Positions 5,214-12,517 of a stretch of DNA of 13,437 nucleotides are shown in pieces. The notes beneath the pieces were generated by a model, which saw only the letters and a list, made by a program, of their open reading frames with translations, was not told where the DNA came from and ran no database searches. Position 1 is the stretch's first letter; each line of letters opens with the position of its first letter. Source of the stretch: JANPBY01 sp031430645 (GTDB lineage: Bacteria; Actinomycetota; Actinomycetes; DATJPE01); assembly GCA_031430645.1 (NCBI GenBank), contig JANPBY010000122.1, positions 1-13,437 on the forward strand, written 5' to 3'. The position numbers were made by a program, and so were the translations under genes.

Positions 5214-6779
5214 ATGACGCGCACCCGCACTTCGATCGCCGCCGCACTCCTGCTGAGCGCAGCCGCCGTTCCACTGTTCGCTGGGGGACCGGCAGCCGCG
5301 GCCCCGGGGGTTCTGCCCTGGGACTTCAACGACGACGGCAAGGCTGACCTGGCCATTGGCGCGCCAGGTGAGAACGTCGGGAGTCTGGTCGACGCAGGCA
5401 GTGTCAGTGTTTTCATGGCCGATCCGATCACCGGTGCCTTTGACAGCCAATCAGTCGTCTGGACCCAGAACTCACTCGACGTTGCAGGCACTGCGGAGTC
5501 CGACGACCAGTTCGGCTGGGCCATGACGAGCGGCGACTTCAACGGCGATGGGGTCGCTGACCTGGCCAGTTCCGCGAATCGCGAGGACATCGGTAGTGGT
5601 ACAGACAAGAAGGTCAACGCCGGTCTAGTGATCGTGCTCTTCGGAGTCGCCGGCTCCGGCCTGACCGGCACGGGATCGGTTGCTCTCGAGTTCAACCCCT
5701 ACGACGTCGTCCGTGCCAACACCTACGCGGGCGACGCCCTCGCCAGTGGCGACATGAACGGTGACGGCATCGACGAGCTCGCCGTGGGCGGCCCTGGACG
5801 CGAATCTGTGCGGGTCTACAACGGGAGTGCCACATTTGGCACCTCCCCCTCCTGGACCACCTTCACCGAGGATTCCCCCGGGGTAGACGGCACCAAGCAC
5901 CTTGGAACGTCGACTGCGGGCGGCGATTTGTTCGGCGAGTCGCTCGCTATGGGCGACTTCAACAACGACGCGCTCGCGGATCTCGTCGTTGGAATTCCGT
6001 ATGACACCGACGACAAGAACTACAGCGTCGGAGCGATCTTGGTCGTACCGGGCCGCGCGGGAGTTGCCCCGCTCGACCTAGAGAACTCTGTATGGCGTAG
6101 TCCGGAATCTGAGGGCATCAAGGGCGTTGCTCACACCTTCGGCGCTGACTCCCCGGACTCTTTCGGCCGTACGTTGGCCACGGGCGACTTCAACGACGAC
6201 GGCTTCGACGACGTAGCCGTGGGCATTCCGGGCGTCCCCCTGGCGCGGACCAGCGGCGGAACGGTCTACCAAGATGCCGGCGCAGTGACGATCCTCTACG
6301 GGGGCGCACTAGGGATCGACTCCTCAGACACGCTCGTCACGCAGGAGACCACGGGAGTCTTGGGGGGATCCGAGGCTGGTGACCTGTTCGGAGCGAGCCT
6401 CGACGCCGGTCAGCGCACGTCCTCGTCTGTGGACCTGCTGGCGATCGGCTCCACAGAGGAGCGAGTGGTGGTTCTCCAGGGTGCCACCGGCACCGGGTCC
6501 GTCGGCTTCAGCCAGACTGGGGAGATCCCGGGTTCCTTGGAAGTCGGGGATGCTTTCGGGGCCTTCGTTCGGTTCCTCGACAACTTGGGCAACGGAGCTG
6601 AGTCACTCATCGTCGGTGCCCCGGGCGAAGACTTCAGTGAGGGAGCAGTCTTCATCCTGCCCTCAACCGGCACCCTTCCGACCGCTACCGGATCGACGAG
6701 CCTCAACGAGGACTCTTCCAACGCGGGCGGTCTAGCGGAATCAGGCGACAACTGGGGCTGGCTCGGCGACTCCCACTAG
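5214..6779 (+). CDS. Secreted FG-GAP repeat beta-propeller protein (521 aa)
   Basis: Starts at ATG 5214, seven bases after GGAGA; the frame is open upstream but the signal peptide begins here. Residues 1-30 are a Sec signal peptide (T-R-T-R-T, then a hydrophobic core, A-A-A-A-P). The rest is one integrin-alpha-like propeller. Seven GAP half-units start near 37, 108, 180, 248, 325, 406 and 457; five have the calcium loop D-x-N/D-x-D-G-x-x-D or close variants, while the sixth (S-V-D-L-L-A-I-G) and seventh (N-L-G-N-G-A-E-S) do not. The matching FG half of the last unit is the C-terminal G-D-N-W-G-W-L-G-D-S-H, so the ring is closed between the two ends. There is no cysteine, anchor, LPXTG or transmembrane tail, so a freely secreted or wall-associated protein is likely. 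The ligand is unknown. Confidence 0.88.
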   Translation: MTRTRTSIAAALLLSAAAVPLFAGGPAAAAPGVLPWDFNDDGKADLAIGAPGENVGSLVDAGSVSVFMADPITGAFDSQSVVWTQNSLDVAGTAESDDQFGWAMTSGDFNGDGVADLASSANREDIGSGTDKKVNAGLVIVLFGVAGSGLTGTGSVALEFNPYDVVRANTYAGDALASGDMNGDGIDELAVGGPGRESVRVYNGSATFGTSPSWTTFTEDSPGVDGTKHLGTSTAGGDLFGESLAMGDFNNDALADLVVGIPYDTDDKNYSVGAILVVPGRAGVAPLDLENSVWRSPESEGIKGVAHTFGADSPDSFGRTLATGDFNDDGFDDVAVGIPGVPLARTSGGTVYQDAGAVTILYGGALGIDSSDTLVTQETTGVLGGSEAGDLFGASLDAGQRTSSSVDLLAIGSTEERVVVLQGATGTGSVGFSQTGEIPGSLEVGDAFGAFVRFLDNLGNGAESLIVGAPGEDFSEGAVFILPSTGTLPTATGSTSLNEDSSNAGGLAESGDNWGWLGDSH

Positions 6780-6915
6780 CCGCCCTCCCCCGACGACTCG
6801 GAGGACCCGGCACACCCGCGAGCCCGCGAAGCTGACGCATTCCTGGTCTCGCTGTTTTGTCGGCGGTGACGCCCTACCCTGGCCATGACCAGGTCATTGT
6901 CATTCGGGGGGATCC
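6780..6915 (+). promoter_or_regulatory. Intergenic region between the two FG-GAP genes
   Basis: The 136 bp contain a stem just after the first stop (CCGA/TCGG around 6790-6801, extended by CCT/AGG across a bulge), which may be a weak terminator. A near-palindrome CTGGCCATGACCAG follows at 6879-6892; it has one mismatched pair and could be an operator. No well-spaced -35/-10 pair was found. The length allows a second promoter, so the two genes need not be one operon. Confidence 0.3.
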
Positions 6916-9651
6916 GTGAGACGCAGAAGCGTCGCTGCACTCTGCATTGCGTTGACAACGTTGACCGGATTGCTCTGGGCACCTGCGGCGCAGGCGATCG
7001 ACCCCGAGGTCGTCCTCCTCGGCCTTGCAAATGCTCGCGACTACGCCTCCGTCTTCAACGTAGACGACCCAACCGCCGGCTACGCCTCTGGTGACAATGA
7101 GGTGGTTCGTATTGAAGGAGGCTCGGTCGCCGGTCGGCGTACCGGACTACCCGGGGCCGCAGATCTTCTCCTTGCGGGTGGCTCGATCTTGGTGGCACTC
7201 CCCGCCAGCGGCCAGATCGCAGTTCTCGACCAGTCCCCAACAATGACCGATCGCGGCCGGATCACTGTCGGCGCCAACACCTGTCCCCGAGGGCTCTTCA
7301 GTTCAGGAACCTTCGCTTGGTTCTTCGTCGGCTGCTCCGCTCCCTTCCGCCTCGCCCGCGTCGAGACGCCCCCCGAGCCAACCAGCCCGCTATCCAATGT
7401 CGAGACGTTCAATGCGCCTACAGCCCCGTCGTGGCCCTCGCCTCCTGTCGCCGCATATGTCGAGGAGGGAGGGGGCGGCCCTTCGGGCTGGTGGATCGGA
7501 TCGAGCGGGGGACTCAACAAGTACTCGCTAGCAGAGCCTGCGCCCGCACTCCTTCTGGCTGGGCCGACCATCGCCGTCACGTCAATTTCCCCGTCGGCCA
7601 CGGGACCCCTGCTGATGGCTGGGGGAGGAACTTCCTTTCAGATCGTGAACGCCAGCACGGGGCTGATCGCCTGGGGACCGTTCTCTGCCCCACTGGGCTT
7701 TGAAGCATCCTGGTCCTGTTGCGGCCTTGCCCCCGGGGTGATGATCGGGGTCCCGGGCATCGCCGGTCCGCTGCAACTCCGAGACATTGACACTGGAGCG
7801 ATCCTCGGACCGATCAACCCGCCTGCCGGTGCGGCTGGTCTACGCCCGGGCACGTTGCTGCACAACGGCAATGAAGTGGTCGGCCTGTGGGCGACGTCCG
7901 ACGGCAACAGCATGCTCGCCAGACTGGATGCGCGACCAGTGCCCATCATCTCCGTCCAGGCCGAGCTCCAACAAAGGAATGGCGAGGTGCTCGCGCGAGT
8001 CTTCGGGACAGTGAAGAAGCCGACGGGGGAGCCCTACCCCCGCGCCTTGATCTCGATTGGGCTCAAGGACCGCAGCGGCACTCAAGGATTCGAGGCCAGC
8101 GTCGACAGTCTTGGCCGGTTCTCTGAACTCATCCCGCTCGACCAGCCGGGCCAGAACGTCATCACCGTTGAGACCGACCTCCCGAGGACCTCGGTGAGCG
8201 TCACGATCCACGTGCCGGCTCGGGCGTGGGACCTCAAAGGCGCCGGCAAGGCCCGACTTGTGGTGTCGGCCCCTGGAGAAGCAATTGGGGACCTCACTGG
8301 CGCCGGGTCAATCACCGTCCTGGGGGCAACCAAGGCAGGAACACCCCTGGCCCAAGGGTCCAAAACATGGAATCAAGCCAGCGCCGGGGTCCCCGGCGAA
8401 GCTGAGAAGGGGGATGCCTTCGGCCGAACGGTGGTGAGTGCCGACTTCGACGCCGACGGTTACGCCGATCTTGCGGTTGCCTCGCCGTTGGAAAACATCG
8501 GCAGCACGATCGACGCAGGCGCAGTCACCATCCTGTACGGCTCCGCCACCGGGGTCTTGGCCGCGCGGTCACAGGCCTTTGATTCTCGTGTTGGAGGGAT
8601 CACCCCAGCGCGCAACGGCAAGTTCGGTTGGGCACTGGCGGCGAACGACTTCAACGGGGACGGGTTCGGTGACCTGGCCGTAGGGTCTCCCGGGCAGGAA
8701 GCCGTGCTAGTGCTCAAAGGCGGGTCCACCGGGTTGTCGAGCGTTGGCGTCCGTAGCCTCACCCAAGCCACGGCGGGGTTGCCTGGAACCAAAGCCGCTG
8801 GCGACTCCTTCGGATCTTCTCTAGCGTCGGGTGATCTCACGGGCGACGGGCGATCCGACCTAGTGATCGGCGCTCCCGGCGACCGCGATGGCCATACGTT
8901 CGCTGCTGGCTCGGTGACCGTCCTGCGGGGCTCATCCAACGGCCTCACGGTGACGGGCGCTCGTCAGATCACCAAGGAGTCCACTGGAGTCCAGGGCTCC
9001 TCAACCAAGGACGCGACGCACCCCGACCGGTTCGGCGAGTCCCTGGCGATCGGCTTCCTCACGACCGATGATCGGATGGACCTGGCGATCGGCTCGCCTG
9101 GCTCCCCGGTCGGTGTCAGCGGATCCGTTCGCAGGGGTGCTGGTGTCGTACACATCCTCCCGGGAAGCGCGACCGGCGTGACCGCAACCGGTGACCGGCT
9201 GTACAGCCAGGAGACCAGCGGCATCGGCGGCACAGCAGGGACCGATGACCGGTTCGGTGGGCACCTCGACATAGGCCAAACACGTCCGACCTACGTTGGC
9301 CTCTTGGCCATCCAGTCCGCTGGCGACCAGACCGTTCATGTAGCCCCTGGCGTCTCGGCCGCCAATGAGGAGACCTTCGATCAGAGTTCCTCAGGAGTTC
9401 CAGGGACCAAAGAATCTGGAGACAACTTCGGGACGACCCTCCGTTTCGTGGGCTTCACGTCGGCTGGCTGGGCAGATCTCGTGATCGGGGTCCCCGGAGA
9501 GAACAGCGACGCCGGAGCGATTCTGGTGCTGCGCGGTGCCCTTCTGGCAGTCACCTCCAGGGGTTCCTATGGACTGAGCCAAGCCAGCAGCGGGATGGTC
9601 GGCTCCTCTGAGAGTGGGGACCGTTGGGGCTGGTTAGGCGACTCGCACTGA
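6916..9651 (+). CDS. Secreted multidomain FG-GAP propeller protein (911 aa)
   Basis: GTG 6916 is preceded by a run of G (6906-6911) as ribosome site. Residues 1-27 are a signal peptide ending A-Q-A, probably cut before I28-D-P. Residues 28-340 form a beta-rich, Gly/Pro-rich domain of unknown family, possibly another propeller, with cysteines C123, C140 and the adjacent pair C268-C269. Residues 343-435 look like an Ig- or carboxypeptidase-regulatory-like sandwich (V-F-G-T-V-K-K-P-T-G...S-L-G-R-F). Residues 438-911 are a propeller with GAP half-units near 439, 510, 578, 640, 713, 790 and 846. The first is degenerate (D-L-K-G-A-G-K-A-R) and the closing FG half is the C-terminal G-D-R-W-G-W-L-G-D-S-H. 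It matches the neighbouring 521-aa protein unit by unit. No membrane anchor is seen. An adhesion or polymer-binding role is inferred from the fold only. Confidence 0.87.
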   Translation: MRRRSVAALCIALTTLTGLLWAPAAQAIDPEVVLLGLANARDYASVFNVDDPTAGYASGDNEVVRIEGGSVAGRRTGLPGAADLLLAGGSILVALPASGQIAVLDQSPTMTDRGRITVGANTCPRGLFSSGTFAWFFVGCSAPFRLARVETPPEPTSPLSNVETFNAPTAPSWPSPPVAAYVEEGGGGPSGWWIGSSGGLNKYSLAEPAPALLLAGPTIAVTSISPSATGPLLMAGGGTSFQIVNASTGLIAWGPFSAPLGFEASWSCCGLAPGVMIGVPGIAGPLQLRDIDTGAILGPINPPAGAAGLRPGTLLHNGNEVVGLWATSDGNSMLARLDARPVPIISVQAELQQRNGEVLARVFGTVKKPTGEPYPRALISIGLKDRSGTQGFEASVDSLGRFSELIPLDQPGQNVITVETDLPRTSVSVTIHVPARAWDLKGAGKARLVVSAPGEAIGDLTGAGSITVLGATKAGTPLAQGSKTWNQASAGVPGEAEKGDAFGRTVVSADFDADGYADLAVASPLENIGSTIDAGAVTILYGSATGVLAARSQAFDSRVGGITPARNGKFGWALAANDFNGDGFGDLAVGSPGQEAVLVLKGGSTGLSSVGVRSLTQATAGLPGTKAAGDSFGSSLASGDLTGDGRSDLVIGAPGDRDGHTFAAGSVTVLRGSSNGLTVTGARQITKESTGVQGSSTKDATHPDRFGESLAIGFLTTDDRMDLAIGSPGSPVGVSGSVRRGAGVVHILPGSATGVTATGDRLYSQETSGIGGTAGTDDRFGGHLDIGQTRPTYVGLLAIQSAGDQTVHVAPGVSAANEETFDQSSSGVPGTKESGDNFGTTLRFVGFTSAGWADLVIGVPGENSDAGAILVLRGALLAVTSRGSYGLSQASSGMVGSSESGDRWGWLGDSH

Positions 9652-9775
9652 GAACGCCAATTCGTCCTCAGATGTGAGCCGTACTCACGGGTAGGTCGAC
9701 TCGCGCGGCCGACGCGTAGAGAATGGAGAGGCGGGCAAACACCGCGCCCCATCTGCCCGAGGAGACGACACCACA
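9652..9775 (+). promoter_or_regulatory. aceE upstream region
   Basis: The 124 bp before aceE carry a GTGAG/CTCAC inverted repeat (9674-9678 and 9684-9688, five-base spacer), a possible operator or weak terminator of the preceding gene. TAGAGAAT at 9717-9724 is a weak -10 candidate. AGGAGA (9760-9765) lies 10 bases before the aceE GTG and is its probable ribosome site. None of these is proven. Confidence 0.35.
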
Positions 9776-12517
9776 GTGGCCGCCGGACGCGATCGCGCCC
9801 CCCTCATCAACGCCGGCCTGCCGAGCCAGCTGGTCGATGTCGACCCGGACGAGACCGCAGAGTGGCGCGAGTCCCTCGACCAGGTCATCGACTCCGCCGG
9901 GCCATACCGAGCACGGTTCCTCATGCTGTCCCTGCTCCAGCGAGCGCGGGAGCGCAACGTCGGGGTGGCCTCCCTGAGCGCCACTGACTACATCAACTCG
10001 ATTCCGCCGGAGCGCGAGCCTTGGTTCCCGGGCGACGAGTGGGTGGAGAGGCGCATCCGGGCCTACATCCGCTGGAACGCCGCGATCATGGTGCACCGAG
10101 CTCAGCGACCCGGCGTCGGCGTCGGAGGCCACATCTCGACCTACGCCTCGTCCGCCACCCTCTATGAGGTCGGGTTCAACCACTTCTTCCGCGGCAAGGA
10201 CCACGCCGGCGGAGGCGACCAGATCTACTTCCAGGGCCACGCCTCCCCTGGCATGTATGCCCGGGCCTTCCTCGAGGGTCGACTGAGCGAAGACCAGATG
10301 GACGGCTTCCGCCAGGAGCTCTCCCACCCTGGAGGCTCTCTGCCGTCCTACCCCCACCCGCGTCTGATGCCGGACTTCTGGGAGTTCCCCACCGTGTCGA
10401 TGGGCCTTGGCCCGATCAATGCGATCTATCAGGCCCGATTCAACCGCTATCTCCACAACCGGGGGATCAAGGACACGAGCGACCAGCAAGTCTGGGCGTT
10501 TCTGGGCGATGGTGAGATGGACGAACCAGAGTCTCTCGGCGCCATCGGACTGGCGGCGCGGGAAGAGCTGGACAACCTCACCTTCGTCATCAACTGCAAC
10601 CTGCAGCGCCTCGACGGACCGGTGCGGGGCAACGGCAAGGTGATCCAAGAGCTCGAGGCGTTCTTCCGCGGCGCGGGCTGGAACGTCATCAAGGTCGTGT
10701 GGGGGCGCAAGTGGGACGAGCTGCTCGCCAGCGACGCCGACGGCGCTCTGGTCAACATCATGAACACGACTCCCGACGGCGACTTCCAGACCTACAAGTC
10801 CGAGGATGGGGCCTTCATCCGCGAGCACTTCTTCGGCCGCGACCCCCGCGCCCGCAAGTTGGTCGAGGATTGGAGCGACGAGGACATCTGGGCGCTGCAG
10901 CGCGGTGGGCACGACTACCGCAAGATGTACGCCGCCTACGCCGCAGCAGCGGCGCACACCGGCCAGCCGACGGTGATCCTCGCAAAGACGATCAAGGGCT
11001 GGACCCTCGGCAGCCACTTCGAGGGCCGCAATTCCACCCACCAGATGAAGAAGCTCAGCCTGGATGACCTGCGCGGTTTTCGCGATCGGCTGCAGATGCC
11101 CGTCGACGACGAGCACCTCGATGCCAAGCTGCCGCCCTACATCCATCCCGGCCAGGACAGCGATGTCTACGCCTACCTGATGGAGCGTCGTCGCGCCCTG
11201 GGTGGTCCGGTGCCGGAGCGACGCCCGTCGGCGGCCAAGGCCCTCGTCCTCCCTGGTGACCCGGTCTACGACGTGGTGCGGCGTGGGTCCGGCAAGCAGG
11301 CGATCGCCACCACGATGGCCTTCGTCCGGTTGTTCAAGGAGCTGCTCAAGGACGAGGAGATCGGCAAGCGGTTCGTGCCGATCATCCCAGACGAGGCACG
11401 AACCTTTGGCATGGACAGCCTCTTCCCGACCTTGAAGGTCTACAACCCGCACGGTCAGACGTACCTCTCGGTCGACCGCGAACAAATGCTGTCCTACAAG
11501 GAGTCCACGAGCGGGGTCATCCTCCACGAGGGCATCAACGAGGCCGGCTCGGTCGCCTCGTTCACCGCGGTCGGCAGTTCCTATGCCACCCACGGCGAGC
11601 CGATGATCCCCATCTACATCTTCTACTCGATGTTCGGGTTCCAGCGCACCGGTGACGCTTTCTGGGCAGCCGCCGACCAGATGGCCCGCGGCTTCGTTCT
11701 GGGTGCCACCGCCGGTCGTACGACCCTCAACGGCGAAGGACTGCAGCACGAGGATGGGCATTCACCCTTGCTCGCCTCGACCAACCCGGCTGTGGTCGCC
11801 TACGACCCGGCATTCGGGTTCGAGCTTGGCCACATCGTTCGTGACGGGCTTCGCCGGATGTACGGCGAAGACCCGGAAAACGTCTTCTTCTACCTCACGA
11901 TCTACAACGAGCCCTATGTGCAGCCCGAGGAGCCGGCCGAGGTCGATGTCGACGGCATTCTGCGCGGCCTGCACCTGTGGAAGGCGGCGCCTGCCGAGGT
12001 CGATGGTCCGCGCGCCCAGCTGCTCGCGTCGGGAGTCGCGGTTCCCTGGGCGGAGCAGGCGCAGAACCTGTTGCGAGAGGACTGGGGTGTCCACGCCGAT
12101 GTCTGGTCGGTGACGTCCTGGAATGAGCTGCGCCGCGACGGACTCGAGACTGACGCCTGGAACTTTCTCCACCCGGGCGAGAAGCCGCGTACGGCCTACG
12201 TCACCAGCAAGCTTGCCGACCGGCCTGGACCAGCCGTTGCTGTCTCGGACTTCATGCGCGCCGTGCAGGACCAGATCCAGGAATGGGTGCCGCAGGACTT
12301 CGCCTCACTGGGCACGGATGGTTTCGGCCTCTCCGACACCCGTGGCGCGCTGCGTCGGCATTTCAAGGTCGACGCGGAGTCGATCACGCTTCGTACCCTC
12401 GAGATGTTGGCCGCCCGAAATGCGATCGATGCTGACCTGCCTCGGCAGGCCTTCGAGCGTTACCGGATCGACGACATCACGGCGGCCGACCCGGGCACGG
12501 GAATGGGGGACGCTTGA
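9776..12517 (+). CDS. aceE: Pyruvate dehydrogenase E1 component, homodimeric type
   Basis: The 913-residue enzyme decarboxylates pyruvate with thiamine diphosphate and passes the acetyl group to lipoyl-E2, feeding the TCA cycle. Length matches mycobacterial and E. coli AceE (about 890-900). Visible marks are G-G-H-I-S-T-Y-A-S-S-A-T-L-Y-E (117-131), H-A-S-P-G-M-Y-A-R (155-163), and the ThDP/Mg motif G244-D-G-E-M-D-E running to I-N-C-N (272-275). H422 in R-N-S-T-H-Q-M-K-K corresponds to the E. coli active-site loop histidine. Later come L-H-E-G-I-N-E-A-G-S, bearing the conserved catalytic glutamate, and F-Y-S-M-F-G-F-Q-R-T-G-D plus T-T-L-N-G-E-G-L-Q-H-E-D-G-H. The start is GTG 9776. E2 and E3 genes are not in the window, as is usual in actinobacteria. 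The stop overlaps the next gene's TTG. Confidence 0.97.
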   Translation: MAAGRDRAPLINAGLPSQLVDVDPDETAEWRESLDQVIDSAGPYRARFLMLSLLQRARERNVGVASLSATDYINSIPPEREPWFPGDEWVERRIRAYIRWNAAIMVHRAQRPGVGVGGHISTYASSATLYEVGFNHFFRGKDHAGGGDQIYFQGHASPGMYARAFLEGRLSEDQMDGFRQELSHPGGSLPSYPHPRLMPDFWEFPTVSMGLGPINAIYQARFNRYLHNRGIKDTSDQQVWAFLGDGEMDEPESLGAIGLAAREELDNLTFVINCNLQRLDGPVRGNGKVIQELEAFFRGAGWNVIKVVWGRKWDELLASDADGALVNIMNTTPDGDFQTYKSEDGAFIREHFFGRDPRARKLVEDWSDEDIWALQRGGHDYRKMYAAYAAAAAHTGQPTVILAKTIKGWTLGSHFEGRNSTHQMKKLSLDDLRGFRDRLQMPVDDEHLDAKLPPYIHPGQDSDVYAYLMERRRALGGPVPERRPSAAKALVLPGDPVYDVVRRGSGKQAIATTMAFVRLFKELLKDEEIGKRFVPIIPDEARTFGMDSLFPTLKVYNPHGQTYLSVDREQMLSYKESTSGVILHEGINEAGSVASFTAVGSSYATHGEPMIPIYIFYSMFGFQRTGDAFWAAADQMARGFVLGATAGRTTLNGEGLQHEDGHSPLLASTNPAVVAYDPAFGFELGHIVRDGLRRMYGEDPENVFFYLTIYNEPYVQPEEPAEVDVDGILRGLHLWKAAPAEVDGPRAQLLASGVAVPWAEQAQNLLREDWGVHADVWSVTSWNELRRDGLETDAWNFLHPGEKPRTAYVTSKLADRPGPAVAVSDFMRAVQDQIQEWVPQDFASLGTDGFGLSDTRGALRRHFKVDAESITLRTLEMLAARNAIDADLPRQAFERYRIDDITAADPGTGMGDA

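Noticed and set aside
5003..5695. N-terminal extension of the DUF3052 frame to 374 aa
   Set aside because: It overlaps the FG-GAP gene in antisense, lacks a ribosome site and is absent from the family; GTG 5002 has a perfect AGGAGG.
9668..11761. 697-aa antisense frame opposite aceE
   Set aside because: A typical high-GC shadow frame of a conserved gene; composition is Val/Asp/Gly-biased with no recognisable domain.
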